64,000 bases of DNA. It comes from Coriaria nepalensis (lineage: Eukaryota; Streptophyta; Magnoliopsida; Cucurbitales; Coriariaceae). Below the pieces are notes generated by a model that did no database searches, had not been told where the DNA came from, and saw nothing but the letters and a program-made list of their open reading frames with translations. Shown here one piece after another: positions 1-16,008 of the stretch (positions are counted from its first letter, which is position 1; each line of letters begins with the position of its first letter). The stretch is taken from the NCBI GenBank assembly GCA_027186245.1, contig CP114498.1, positions 627,501 through 691,500 on the forward strand, written 5' to 3'. A program made the position numbers and the translations under genes.

Positions 1-1519
<1,519 letters not shown>

Positions 1520-2329
1520 GACTAGTTAAATATTAACTATTATTTTGTCTAAAGTTGGAATTTTGCCGTTGATATCCATTTCGCATGCTCCGGTATGTAT
1601 ATATATATATAGTGCTCTGGATTCAGCATTCAAGATCCTTGACCTTCTTCATCTTTTTCTCACCCACCAAAAAAAATAAAAAAATAAAAATCATAAAAAG
1701 ATATATATATGTCACGTTTGAATCGTTTATGAGACATAATCGTTTGAATCGTTTTCTAATTTTTCTGAAAAGACTGAGACTTTTCCATGCAACATGAGGC
1801 TCTAATAATGCGAATTCTTATCATTATTTTTCAAAATAAGAGAAGAGAAGATAATCTAAAAAAGTAAAGACGTAAAAATGGTGTTTGATTAGTCATTTTA
1901 ATAGAAGTGACCACTGTCTTATCAATGTTTTCTGAATTCTTTTTCATAAATAATACAGCAATCAATCTTGATTCCTGATATGATTGGTTCGTGGGTTCCT
2001 ACCAAACAAGTAATATATTAAAAAGGATCCAAATAAGATCCTCATATCTATCACGTTTGCTTATAATAACTTGTGTGCAATTTAGTGATGATGATGTCCT
2101 TGACCATTCAATTTCATATAATCTGAATTATTACATTTCCCCACTTGTCATAAAATACATGCACTTTGTTCCACACCACGTGATCTGACATTGAATTTTT
2201 CTTGCCATTCTAAATTAATTGCCTCTTCCAAATTATAATTTGAAGAACGGGCTCAAATTATTATTTTTTTGGCCAAACCCTATATGCTCATTGGATACCA
2301 ATACATGAATCATGATTCATTTGCAGATG

Positions 2330-2502
2330 CCCATTATTTCTGATCTTGTATTCACTAAGAGCCGGCTCTATGGCCATTATTGCTGTTCTTGTATTCACTA
2401 AGAGCCGGCTCTATGGCCATTATTGCTGTTCTTGTATTCACTAAGAGCCGGCTCTCTATGCCCATTATTGCTGATCTTGTATTCACTAAGAGCCGGCTCT
2501 AT
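2330..2502. repeat. Tandem repeat, four copies of about 43 bp, each with a 12-bp palindrome
   Basis: A unit of about 43 bp (GCCATTATTGCTG..., then TTGTATTCACTAAG, then the palindrome) occurs four times. Each copy carries AGAGCCGGCTCT, a perfect 12-bp palindrome, at 2358-2369, 2401-2412, 2444-2455 and 2489-2500. Spacing is 43, 43 and 45 bp. The copies are nearly identical, so the array is young. GC content stands out from the AT-rich flanks. Confidence 0.92.
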
Positions 2503-3088
2503 CAAGAGAGATTTAGTATTTCATAATATAGTGTGTGGTACTCTAAAATAATTATAATATATATATATATATATATAAAATTTTTAAATTTTAAAAATAT
2601 ATTAAATATATCTTTTATCAATTTTCATAAAATATTACAAAGTTTAAAAAATATGAAATAATTAGTAAACTTTTTTCAAATATTTTATTAAAGTAATTTC
2701 TTCGTTAAAAAAAATTATATAATTTATATATATACTTTTTATAAAAATATATTTTATATCCAAATTTTAATTTAACCTAAAATTTAAATTGATCAAATAA
2801 TTAATTAGCACGTTTATGAGTCGCTTATGAGTTAGTGCTCTAGACGCTACTGATCGACAAACAGATCAATCCATGAAACGGGAATAACATCATAAAATAA
2901 CACTCTATCCCCCCTTAAACTACTACTAGTTAGACTTAATTAATCATCTTGAACTTGAACTACCATGTTGGAGAAATATCCCCTCTAAGTTATCTTCAAA
3001 TCATGGTTTCCATAAATCCCCTCCAAGTTATCTAATGTATCTTTATACTAGACTCCAATTAGCTTTACAACATGATTTCTACCCTCTC

Positions 3089-3290
3089 GTTATTGATAGT
3101 GACTCGACTTCTTTGGTTTAGGCGATTTCCAAAGAGTATCCGGATTAACATTCATATCGAATTTGGAACTTCATTCGTTTCTGGTTGACCTCCTTTCATA
3201 TTCAGATTTATCATGTTCATCGTGAGAGTAATAAGGTGGCGGATGCTTTTGCCAACCTTATTTCCAGTTCTTTGATTATTTATAATTCTA
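3089..3290 (+). mobile_element. Retroelement remnant, RNase H-like segment
   Basis: Frame starting at 3089 on the plus strand reads as an RNase H-like fold typical of plant LINE and related retroelements. It has a DSDSTSLV segment, where the Asp corresponds to the first catalytic acidic residue. About 40 codons on comes HVHRESNKVADAFANL, matching the family's closing H-x-x-R-x-x-N-x-x-A-D-x-x-A pattern. Two in-frame stops (3119-3121 and 3146-3148) and no upstream reverse transcriptase show a dead fragment. A domesticated RNase H-like gene fragment is the alternative. Confidence 0.7.
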
Positions 3291-3622
3291 AGTTATCTCT
3301 TTTTCTCTCTGTTAGAATTGCCTTGCAGTACGATCATAGTAGAATTCATTATCTTAGGATATAATTATGACCAGATATTTCTAAAAACATAGTAATTTAG
3401 GAGGGTAAGTCTAACATGATAATAATTTAGCGAGCACAAATCATTTTCTCAATGTTTATATATGTGTGTTATGTATGTATTTTCTTATACAACATGAATC
3501 ACCAAATTTCTTACTTTTATCTATTGGATTGAATACATTAATTATACATATAGATATGATGTCCCCAAATTATTGAACAAATATCAATCAATCAATTACT
3601 TGAAGAGGACCAATACGTGATC

Positions 3623-6392
<2,770 letters not shown>

Positions 6393-6421
<29 letters not shown>

Positions 6422-6453
6422 GAATACTCGAAAATGAAGAGAAGAAAGCCTTT
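6393..6453. repeat. 20-bp direct repeat spanning the start of the intact beta-glucosidase
   Basis: The 20-mer ATGAAGAGAAGAAAGCCTTT (plus-strand reading) occurs at 6393-6412, inside the signal-peptide codons, and again at 6434-6453, upstream of the start codon. The offset is 41 bp. The upstream copy puts a second KGFLLFI-coding stretch into the leader. It looks like a short local duplication. Confidence 0.85.
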
Positions 6454-8734
6454 AGGATACATATGTATATATATATATATATACACGAAGCGGTCACTCG
6501 GAGAAATCAAAAGTCAAAGAAACAATTAAAAAATCAATGTCCATGATTTAAAATAATAATAATAAATTAATTAATTAATTTATTATATTTAAAAGAAAAG
6601 TGAAAAAATAAATTTAGACGTGTAGCTTATTTTTGTTAAGGTCCACCCAAAACTCTTTCTAAAATAAATACACGAATGTATGTTCGAAGAAGGTGAAATC
6701 ACTTCCTAATAATAAGAGTAGTAATTAAAGTTGACTATTTTGGTTCGGTGAATTTTGGAGTTGACCATCGTTTCTATAATAGTAGAAGGAGGTTGAAACA
6801 AACTTGTTATAAGAAGAATCAGTTAGATCATATCAAAATTGAAAAAGTTATAATTTATTACAGCTGAGCATCTTCAATGGATCGAAATACTCTATAGGTC
6901 AACAACTCGAAATACTCGATAGGTCAACACTTTGATAGTTGCAGTTTTGATTTGCATGTTGCTCGATCAACAAGGCAAGTTTGTATTTTGACATCTTTAT
7001 TAAGTTAAAAATATAAATTAGAAGTTGTCTACTTATATATAAAGTAGTTGATTTATAGTCTACTAAGTAATTATAATCTCAATTTGTAATCATATTTTAT
7101 ATATTTTAATTTTAATTTATAATTACTATTTAATTAATAAAAATTTATATTTAAAATTTTTTATCAATTCTTAACCGCTTTATTTTTCATTGTAAAATAA
7201 ATTATTATTAATTTTTTTTTTTTCAATCTAAATCAAATCAAATCAATTTGGATCTTTAATTTTTCCATCGTGCATTAAGAGTTTAAGATTACAAAGTCAT
7301 CTAGTGATTGGTAAGTCAAGCTATATATATTATTGACTTTGACTAAACAAAGATAAGCGTTGATCATGATTCCACAGCTTATCTCCTTCCTCCACTCAAC
7401 TTTTGGAAATTAGGCCCTCTAAAGTTAATATCGTTACGTGTGTTATTTGCAAAATTATTAACGATAAGGATAAAATTCAATGGTTTCACCCTTTTTTTCT
7501 ATTTGTGTTCATTTTCAATTTCTTATGTATTTACATGACATATTATATAATTAATTTTTTAAAATATATTATTCAATAAATTTAGTATTAAATATAAATT
7601 AATAATTATTCATATGAATTTAATTAATGTTTTATTGAAAGCTAAATTTAAGTTTAAAATGTTATACCTTAAATTTAGGTTAGAAATACTATATTTGATA
7701 TTAATGTTAAAAAATTAAATTAAATTAAATTATTTTACCTTTATTGTTTTTAGATCATACATTATATATATATATATTTTTTTTCCTAAAAGAATATTTT
7801 TTTAATAAAAAAACTAATATTAAATAACTATAAATAAATAAAAAGTCAGTGTCTAAATACCTCCCCGAATTAGGGAAAAAAAAAAAAAAAAATTCAAACT
7901 TGTGAACAGATATTTTAACTTTTGCATGCATGCAATGAATCCACACACGTGCAAGGATCATGATCCTTACTATTCAATATCTTTATAGTAATGAATGATC
8001 TCTATTCTTTCTCCATTTTTGCCTGTCTTTCTTTCTTTTAAACAATAACCTTGTAATACAAAACATGGACTTGATCCGTGATGTGATAGCGAGGTCCGAG
8101 ACTTTTTGCTTTGCTGGCCGGCGCCTGGTCCAATCTACATTTTTGAACATCTTAAGACTTTTTTTGCCTTGTAGAAAAATCACACAGATGATCCAAAAAA
8201 ATCTACAGACAGACTACGTAGGTTTTTAGTTCGCACCTACATGTACAGTCAAAGAGAAGGAAAAGACTGCCCATCCATTCCGATCAGTCTCCCAACTTGA
8301 TCATATAAGACTTTTTACTTTTAGATATCTAGCTAGCTAGCTAGCTCCAATAAGTATTATGCCAGATTTATCTAATTTGTAGTCAAATTTGATTTCGGAT
8401 AGAAGAAACCAGATTAGTGGACGGCTACGCACGAGCCATATTATATGCCTTCAGATGGAAGAAAGTTCAAAAAAACCCAGTTCCAGAGTAGTTGATTGAT
8501 GGTAGTAGGTGACTCCTCCTCTTGTGAGAGTTTAGTTTAAACACTAAGTATATCATTCTTAATATAGTATTCTTGATTTATCCGATAACATAATGAATGC
8601 GTGTAAATGAGTTCTCCGAGTAACATTTTTTTAGTTTACCATATTTGAAGAATCCGTGAGTTATTAGCACTAATTAAACGTAAGAAAATTCCCAACTAAA
8701 ACAAAACCAAAGACAAAGAGCACTCCCTTGGTTA
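6422..8734. other. AT-rich intergenic region, no gene seen
   Basis: About 2.3 kb, strongly AT-rich. It contains the promoter of the beta-glucosidase at 3623-6421 on its left side, TA-dinucleotide runs (about 6465-6482 and 7762-7778) and a self-complementary AGCTAGCTAGCTAGCT stretch near 8331-8346. The open frames at 7755-7961 and 7983-8183 are low-complexity and lack domain signatures. Confidence 0.65.
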
Positions 8735-9506
8735 ATGCTTTATGTAGGAAAGAAAAGAAGATGCGTGTATAACGATAGTCGATTCTAAACTTGTCTTCAA
8801 CTGCTATCTTCTTCAAGCGATATAACGTGGCATTATTGTATCAGTTAATTCCTATGTATAGAATAGATGATAATCATAAATAAAGATTAATGACTTATGC
8901 TTAAGTAGAGCGCTATAAATGGTCAGACATAATAACTTATGCTTAAGCCATAAAGATATCCTTAGCTGAAAACTGTCCAACCAAACATGAAATCGAGAGC
9001 TGTAAGTGGGGCATAGCGGTAATGAATTGCACCCGAAAGTGGCACCATCCAGTTACATTAAAATTTAGAGGAAAGTTCCGACATGCAAAGTAACAACATG
9101 TTCAATTAATATTCTATGTAATCGAGTATGAGAATGATATTTTTATTCACAGTTTAGATTTCATTCTCGATAATATGTGTATTCGAATTTAGAAAAAATA
9201 AATTCCACATATACTATTTTGGAGGAGTTCATATTTTTAAGTATATATGTTATCATGTGCATTAGTATATCATTCTATGCTATGTATTAATGATATACAT
9301 TCTACAATGTATTGCAATGTGAAAATTAAAGATCTCAATCTGTTCTTTAGCTATTTTTAAGACAAACCATCATTTGATGTCCTACAATGTTTTGAAATCT
9401 GAAAAATTAAAAGATCTCAATCTACAATGTTTCTCTCTATTTCATCTCATTTTTCTTTCGACGGTATTTGAGAAGACCTCAATCATACGTTCACTCACAC
9501 TTGCCT

Positions 9507-9650
9507 AGTGATGTTTGTGTATATGTGTATCAATGATTGAGATCACGCACACATGTTTAGTGATGTTTGTATGTATATGTATCAATAGTTGAGATCACGC
9601 ACACATGCTTAGTGATGTTTGTATGTATATGTATCAATGGTTGAGATTAC
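9507..9650. repeat. Tandem repeat, about 2.8 copies of 52 bp
   Basis: A 52-bp unit starting AGTGATGTTTGTATGTATAT begins at 9507, 9559 and 9611. The second part of each unit is a TATCAAT..TTGAGATCACGC stretch. Copies differ by a few substitutions, mostly in the first. It sits inside the decayed GH1 pseudogene, in the gap left by missing exons 7-8. Confidence 0.9.
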
Positions 9651-10028
9651 TTTCAAGTCCATCTTGAGAGGAAAGTGAAATGGAGAAGTATCTTGTATTT
9701 TGGAGAAATAACTTTTAATTTATTATTTATTTTTCTTAATAAAATATAAAAAAGTTAAAGCTTAATCATAATCTGGACTGCTTTTGCTTTTGCTTTTGAA
9801 GTTTCGGTAGGGTCTATGCCCAAAGAAAAGCTGTACCAATTCCAAGAGTATCCTATTAATAGTTTAGGCCATGATTAGTGAATGTATGAGTGTATATTAT
9901 ATAAGCCATATATATGTACTCCTCAAAGCTTTCTTTAGTATCACTCCAAACATTTCTTTATTCACTACCTAAAGGTCCAAAACCTGTTCCAGTTTGTTCA
10001 AAACTGATGTGCCTGCAAAGTTAACCTT

Positions 10029-10051
10029 TCTCTCTCTCTCTCTCTCTCTCA
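10029..10051. repeat. CT dinucleotide microsatellite
   Basis: An uninterrupted run of about eleven CT units lies in the remains of the GH1 pseudogene. It is a candidate length-polymorphic marker. No functional inference is made. Confidence 0.9.
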
Positions 10052-11252
10052 CCAAAAATCTGTAACCAATGTTCCATTTTTAGAGTCTAGAGACAGCTTG
10101 TTCTATAACAACCATCTTCTTCTGCTAACAAAGTGGAAGATCAAAGTGGAAGAGTGTCACAAAGGGTTGCACTCCTATATATAAAATGATGCACATCACA
10201 CACTAATCAGTCAATTGTTTGCAACTTAACATTATGAGCTTGAATCGATAATACACTACAGTTACCGTTTACGAATAGCTCGTCTATGAGTTCGTTGTCG
10301 TATACAATTCCTTCTTTTTTCACTCACCAACTGACCTTACCCTCTGACAATTTCAGCATGTTATATCATAAAAGTTGGAATGATCATCGTAAGATGTGTC
10401 TCAAATGAATGCTTACTTGGGTAAAATTATGGACCAAGAGATGGAGAATCGATAGGCATGTAAGCCCATATGCTTCACAATACTAATAACATCTTCCTGG
10501 GGGTTAGATTAGCAAAATAACAAGTTAATTATTACGTCAAAATTAAGAAAAAGTTGTATATCCATATGATCTATAATAGATCACAAACTATTACCTCGTA
10601 GTGGTGGTATTGATCTATAGCCACATCTCCATTACTACCCTCCTTTATCTTGTCTACCATTTGCAAGAAAATTAAACAAATAAGAATAATATGTATAGTA
10701 TGCAACTGTATTATGATTAAATTAGACAAAGTCTTCAAAAGTCAAAAAGGATATATTATGACTCTGGCAGAATAAGGAATATATGATAAGATTATTTCAT
10801 TTGCGATTTGTCTGATTACCGAATAGTATCGTAGATATGAATCGGATAAAAATTTCTCAAGATATAAAAGTGATAGATTTAGATTCATTTCACAAAGAGA
10901 AAGAAGATGAGAGAATAATTATAACCCAGAAATTGGTGGGTTAAAGTATCCCAAATAGATGGTCCTCTACCACCCTGATTTGCACCACCTTCATACTAAT
11001 AACATCAAAAAATCATAAGAACTTAATTAGTCAACAAATAAGCAACTTAGTAAACAAACCCACTTAAGAATTTTGAACAACTCCGATCCTAACCTGGTAA
11101 GCCGATGATGTTGTTCCGAAAATGAAGCCCTTCAGGTAATTGCTCCGGCTTAGAGAATCAACGCTATAATCAATATCATTAACACTCATAACAAGACTTA
11201 TAAGGAGCCCTAACTTTAAGCCTACTATTCCCAATTTGATTGCCATTGTCAT

Positions 11253-11918
11253 TAAAAGAAAAAAAAAAGTATTATTTACTATTATTTGTATACACGTGAT
11301 TATATACAACAATTACACGTCATAAAACATTAACATCTTAACATGACTTGCATATTGGACTAATTATGATGACATTATTATGGTTGTGTGTTACATATCC
11401 AAGCTATCCTCATTGGGTCGAAACGCACAACACAAGTCACAAGTTCTGTGTAGTAGCCCAATCTTAGAGATAACTGGACCATATATGAATGGGGTCATGT
11501 ACATTTTCACTTTATAGTTGTGACCAGAATTTGGAATATGTATAGCACCTTCTCTCTATCCATTTGGTAAGCCTTAAGAAGGTGAAGACTAGTTATAACG
11601 GGCTTGGCCCATCTTAATTGATCCCAATAATGGGCAGAAGAGACTGGACCAATACTCAAAAAGCCTTGAACTGATCAGAAGGCAGAAGATAATATTGCAA
11701 TAAAGCAAGAAATGCTCAATCAAGCATATTTTACAGCACCAAAAAGAAGACAAAACAGAACTAATCGAAATTAAAAACATAATAGCACTACAAATAGCCG
11801 CAAAGAATTCTTGATTCCACGCTTCAAATGCAAAAAGAGAAAAAAGGGAATGTAACTCAAAGGCAGAAACCGAAAATGTGGAAGCTAGAGATTTTTCCGA
11901 AACAAACAGTCCCCCACT
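11253..11918. other. Intergenic region: pseudogene leader and AT-hook gene 3' side
   Basis: About 670 bp. The left part is the former promoter of the GH1 pseudogene. The right part is probably the 3' untranslated region of the minus-strand AT-hook gene. The open frame at 11589-11780 has no recognisable domain and is judged spurious. Confidence 0.5.
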
Positions 11919-12317
11919 TCACTTGCACTCAACCCCCACCTCAGCGGCTCGACGGGGCTTGTTTTTCCTGCGGCTTCCATTATGCCTAAACCCGTTAGAC
12001 TTGGTAGAATTGTCATTGCTAGAGCGCGTACCGTTTCCGTTCTCTTCCTTAACCAAATCGGGCTTCTCTTTCACATTCCTTTTCCTCCTTTTCCCATTCT
12101 CTGCCGGGTTTGGACCCTTTATCTCTTTGTTTGAATTCACAATTTCATCATCCTCTTCTTCTATCTTTTCGATTTCATCATCATCAATCTCATCCTTGAG
12201 CAGTTTTTGTGGCCTCCCTCTTCGCTTCTGAGCCGGGATTTTTTCTTCCTCTCCACTTCCAGGATCGTCGTGATTACTAACAGTAAGCTTCTTCCCTTTT
12301 CCTCTACCTCTACCCAT
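11919..12317 (-). CDS. Small basic AT-hook-like nuclear protein
   Basis: Intronless coding region of 132 residues, rich in Lys, Arg, Glu and Asp. It starts MGRGRGKGKKL. Around residues 31-37 it has KRRGRPQK, which holds the canonical AT-hook core RGRP that binds the AT minor groove. An acidic block (DEIDDDEIEKIEEEDDE) follows, then basic stretches (KRRKRNVK, GSRRKNKPRRA) that would serve as nuclear localisation signals. No PPC/DUF296 domain is present, so it is not an AHL protein. The likely role is DNA or chromatin binding in the nucleus; the exact family is not recognised. The upstream region to about 13.75 kb looks like a CT-rich leader, probably split by an intron (possible donor near 13254, acceptor near 12320). 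The plus-strand frame over it is a shadow. Confidence 0.75.
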   Translation of the reverse strand: MGRGRGKGKKLTVSNHDDPGSGEEEKIPAQKRRGRPQKLLKDEIDDDEIEKIEEEDDEIVNSNKEIKGPNPAENGKRRKRNVKEKPDLVKEENGNGTRSSNDNSTKSNGFRHNGSRRKNKPRRAAEVGVECK

Positions 12318-14379
12318 ATTCTTTCAAACCCCCGGAAAGAATGATTCATACATAAAAAGAAGGTTCCTGCTATCCAAATAAAATATATACATACATACAT
12401 AAAGGTCGAAGTTTCAGTAGATAATATAGATTCAATGAATAAAGGAGCTGAAAGACGAATAAGAAAGCAAACAATAATCGAATATGCAAAATTGATGAGT
12501 AACAAGAATAAAAGGCTATTCAATTTATGATACGAAACAAGCAAAAAAATTTGCATTTTCCAAAACATTTACAAAAAAAGTTAATGAAGAGGCAATTTTT
12601 TTCAGTGCTTCAACCAACCATAATGAAGGTGATTAAACCCATCTACGAATAGCCTATTCTACCTTATTCGACTCAGAGAAGATAGATTGAAGAAAAACTA
12701 CATAGTACATCAGAGTCCAAAAACAATTGAAATAGGATATCAATTCTTACTCTTCACTCTTCATTTGCTAGCAGGAGAAAAATATAATAACCCATTCCAG
12801 AAGATTTGCCTTAAGAAGTTAAAAACTTGAACCTTGCTCCAAATTTTAACACCAACTAGTCGGAATAAACTCAAAAACTTCTAATCTGCACTAATTTTGT
12901 ATCAATAGAAGAAAAATACTTGAAGCCCACCAATCACAGAAAAAGTAAAAGAATCTGAAAGAGAACTGTCTCTATACAAGAACAAAAATCCTGGAAATGG
13001 AAAAATGAAGTTAAGATTTTTATACTCATAAAGCCAGAAGGATCAAAGATGAAAATAGAAGAAATCCCAAAGCAGTACCCAATCTCAAAAACCCAGATGA
13101 ATAAAGATCCAAAGAGAAGTACAGGAATCAGAATAGCACAAGCTATGAGCTTAATACTACACAGGGCGAAAACTCCTTTGAAGAAGTTTACACATATCAA
13201 TAACTAAGTTACACAGAGCAAAACACAGCGAAGTAGATAGAAATTAAGCAAACCTGATGTGAAACAAAGCCGATATGCATCTTCAAAATAGAACCCATTT
13301 AAGTTTGAATAGGCTCAAGAAACTCAATCCATGAAACTGAAAAACATACGAAGACCCATCTGAGTCTTTTGCTGTTTAAGTGAATAGGCAAATGTTAACG
13401 GTTTAGAAAGAGAAAAAAAATGAAGGGGAAAAAAAAAAGATTTCAAGGTAGAAAAGAATGATCTGGAGAAGAAATAAAGGGAACCCAGATCAGAAAAAAT
13501 CAAGAATCGAATGGGATTAATAAGGATTAGTAGGGCATAGAAGCAGCAGCCAGGACTCAGGAGAAACCTTGCGAAATGAGAGAAAAATAGAGAGAGGTGA
13601 GGGACGCGTAAGAGAGTGATATTTGTCGATAGGCTCTTCTGTACTCTCTGCGACTTTGTATACTGAAGTGTGCAAGTGTAAGAAAGTGGAAATAGTAAGG
13701 GTAGTTTCGTACAAATACTGATGAAGTACTTTGAACTGGGCTGTGTCAAAATCTCAAACTGAAGCCCATATTGTTCAAATCTGTGTTAGGAAACTCTCCA
13801 TGGAAACTGTGGGCAGAAGAAGCAGACAGTACAGTAAAAAAATTGTCGGCGTGCACTTTAAATATTGCAGATGAAAAAATGTAAGACAAAATCGGTAATC
13901 AAACCTAAAATTTTTACATGAATATGAATCATATTATGTTTTATATATTTACTCTAAATTAAAATTATATTATATATCTAATTTTTCTATAAAAAACACG
14001 ATTTTATTTATTAAAATAATTAAACATCGTAATAAAATGGTCTAGAAAAGTGGAGAGAAAATGTTGTCCAAAATGCTACTATGCATTGGACTTTCTAGCA
14101 ATGGGATAATCCTAATTATGTTCACTTCTTTTCTTGCCTTTTAGGCCACATAATCCAAAAGAGGCATGCTTTAGTCAGAAAACAAGCTATACATGGAAGA
14201 AGTTGGTATGAATTTTACCAATTTGTCCTCATTGAAGGCTTGCTTTAAGCTTAGGTAGGAAAATGGGAAATTAAGTGAAGAATGGAAGAAAATGTAGTTG
14301 AGTAGATAAAAGAGTGGTTAGTGGCTAAAACCAATATATATACTCTTTAAAACGCAGCCGTTTTGAATTAGCAGCAAAG
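12318..14379. other. Leader, promoter and intergenic region, no protein gene supported
   Basis: About 2 kb. Positions 12318-13750 probably contain the spliced 5' untranslated region of the AT-hook gene. On the minus strand 13260-13740 is CT-rich and poor in conserved coding signal, as plant leaders often are. From 13750 to 14379 lie its promoter and the 3' side of the PPR gene. The long open frame at 13324-13749 (minus) is Ser/Leu/Phe-rich with no domain and is treated as leader sequence. Confidence 0.5.
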
Positions 14380-16008
14380 TTAAACCCAACTACAACCAGG
14401 TTTCTTCAAGACAATCTTCTCCTTCATAACTCTCCTTACATATTCAACCTCTTCCCATTCACCCACACCTGCATAAATATTCGCTAAGGTCACAAACCCT
14501 CCGGGTTTCTTCAAATCCATCCTCAGAACATCTTCTGCCATTGATTTAGCCAAGTCTTTTCTCCCATGTATTTTACACCCGTTGAGAAACGAACCAATGA
14601 TGGATTCAGGAACATTGACCTGAATCTCCTTTATGAATTCATATGCTTCGATCATTCTACCCGAACGACACAAAAGATCAACAACACAAGCATAATGCTC
14701 TTTACTAACATCAAAAGCATAACTTTGTTTTATAGACTTAAAGATCTTCAACCCCTTTTCGACTAAACCGTTATGACTACAGGCAGATAGAACACAGCTT
14801 ATAGTTACTTCATTGGGTTTTACCCCTTCTTCCTGCATTTTTTCAAACAAGTCAATGGAAGAGTCAACTATTCCATTCTTCCCAAAACATCCTATCATTG
14901 CATTCCATGATGCAATGTTCTTGACGCGAACTCCATGAAACACATTCCAGGCATATCTTACATTCCCACATTTTGAGTACATGTTGATAAGAGCACTACA
15001 AACAAATTCATTAACTTCAAGTCCTGCCCTATAAATCATGCCATGAATTTTTCTCCCTATTTGAATCCAACCTTTCGATCCACACATATTGAGCAATGCA
15101 GTGATAGTAACCTCATCAGGCTTAGTTTTAGAAACCAACATGTCTTGAAACAATTTCAAGGCTTTTTCGGATTTTTGGGTACAGGAAAAACCTGAAATCA
15201 ATGCATTCCAAGTAGCCAAATCGGGAACAAATCCTTCAGTAATCATCCTATGGAAGAAATCTAATGCCCCATCGCTATCTCCTGAACGAGCATAGCCCAT
15301 AATCATAGCATTCCAAGTATATTCATTAGGCTTGAATCCTTCTACATTCATTCGTGCAAATAAGTATTTAGCCTCCTCAAGCTTTCCCACATTACAGAAC
15401 CCACATATCATTGTAGTCCAAGAAGCAACATCTCTCTCAGATATTTTATCAAACACCTTACGAGCATAACACAATCTTCCACACTTACAGTACATGTCCA
15501 TCAGACCATTTCTCATTATCACATCATTGCCGAAACCAAGTTTATTCACCATAACATGAACTTCTTTCCCTTTATTCAAATCCATCAAACCAACACAAGC
15601 TTTGAGGATAATAGGAAAAGTGAATTTATTTCCTACAATGCCCGTTTCTTGCATCGTACGAAAGTACTCAATTGCTTCTCCATAATATCCATTGAAAGCA
15701 GAGGCTGACACCATCCAATTGAACGCGAATACATTGGGGCTTTGAATTTTTCCAAACTGAATCCTGGCTGACTTTAAATCCCCACAGCTCGCATACATAC
15801 CAACGAGCTTAGCATTCAGAGAGAGAAGGTTTGAATCAATTCTGGTTGTTAATAATAAGGCGTGAACTTGCTTCCCTTGACGCAGAGCTTTTCCTTTGAG
15901 GCATTTCTGCAAACAGATTGCAAGCAGGTCTGGTGACCATTGCAGAGACGAATGGAAGTAAGGAAATCTCATTGCTTGGTGAAGTAGTCCATGATCGAGT
16001 AGACACAA
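14380..16008 (-). CDS. Pentatricopeptide repeat protein, PLS class with E-type end
   Basis: Intronless, 542 residues. Tandem 31-36 residue helical repeats are visible across nearly the whole protein, including NAKLVGMYASCGDLKSAR, WTTMICGFCNVGKLEEA, WNAMIMGYARSGDSDGA, WNALISGFSCTQKSEKA and SALINMYSKCGNVRYA. The C-terminal part (HYACVVDLLCRSGRMIEAYEFI... to KPGCSWV) is the E motif of PLS-class PPRs. The protein stops right after GCSWV, so there is no DYW deaminase. Such proteins bind organellar RNA by a one-repeat one-base code and often assist C-to-U editing. From memory the best Arabidopsis match is At5g59600, not verified. The start at 16008 gives the longest frame; MRFPYF at codon 13 is an alternative. 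A short N-terminus before the repeats would have to carry the organelle signal. Confidence 0.93.
   Translation of the reverse strand: MCLLDHGLLHQAMRFPYFHSSLQWSPDLLAICLQKCLKGKALRQGKQVHALLLTTRIDSNLLSLNAKLVGMYASCGDLKSARIQFGKIQSPNVFAFNWMVSASAFNGYYGEAIEYFRTMQETGIVGNKFTFPIILKACVGLMDLNKGKEVHVMVNKLGFGNDVIMRNGLMDMYCKCGRLCYARKVFDKISERDVASWTTMICGFCNVGKLEEAKYLFARMNVEGFKPNEYTWNAMIMGYARSGDSDGALDFFHRMITEGFVPDLATWNALISGFSCTQKSEKALKLFQDMLVSKTKPDEVTITALLNMCGSKGWIQIGRKIHGMIYRAGLEVNEFVCSALINMYSKCGNVRYAWNVFHGVRVKNIASWNAMIGCFGKNGIVDSSIDLFEKMQEEGVKPNEVTISCVLSACSHNGLVEKGLKIFKSIKQSYAFDVSKEHYACVVDLLCRSGRMIEAYEFIKEIQVNVPESIIGSFLNGCKIHGRKDLAKSMAEDVLRMDLKKPGGFVTLANIYAGVGEWEEVEYVRRVMKEKIVLKKPGCSWV

Larger units (their letters stand above)
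1520..3622. other. Intergenic region between two beta-glucosidase genes
   Basis: About 2.1 kb without a credible gene. It holds the promoter of the left beta-glucosidase (minus strand, just right of 1519), a four-copy palindrome-bearing tandem repeat (2330-2502), AT-rich sequence with a TA run near 2555-2577, and an RNase H-like retroelement remnant (3089-3290). The short open frames at 1585-1797 and 1991-2188 have low-complexity translations and no recognisable domain. Confidence 0.7.
8735..11252 (-). pseudogene. Decayed beta-glucosidase (GH1) pseudogene
   Basis: A third GH1 copy in the cluster, broken. Exon 1 (11094-11252; MAIKLG..., then FIFGTTSSAYQ), exon 2 (10926-10995) and exon 3 (10595-10653) are intact with good borders. 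Exon 4 (about 10417-10496) has an extra codon and a shifted donor. Exon 5 (10266-10343) keeps its length but has an in-frame TGA (plus-strand tca at 10324-10326) where functional copies read SGGV. Exon 6 (about 10107-10172) starts with a [16 protein letters not shown] segment and then shifts frame. Exon 8 survives around 8965-9060 (ALDFMFGW). Exon 12 survives around 8735-8855 (YNNATL..., FRIDYRYTR) with a stop. Exons 7, 9, 10, 11 and 13 were not found, so both catalytic glutamates are lost. Confidence 0.9.

Noticed and set aside
8331..8346. AGCTAGCTAGCTAGCT self-complementary stretch
   Set aside because: Simple tetranucleotide repeat; no further structure or conserved context.
11878..12231. 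117-codon plus-strand frame over the AT-hook gene
   Set aside because: Antisense shadow of the Lys/Glu-rich coding region; Ser/Phe/Leu-rich and without signature.
13324..13749. 141-codon minus-strand open frame upstream of the AT-hook gene
   Set aside because: Low-complexity Ser/Leu/Phe-rich product with no domain; CT-rich base composition fits a 5' leader of the AT-hook gene.
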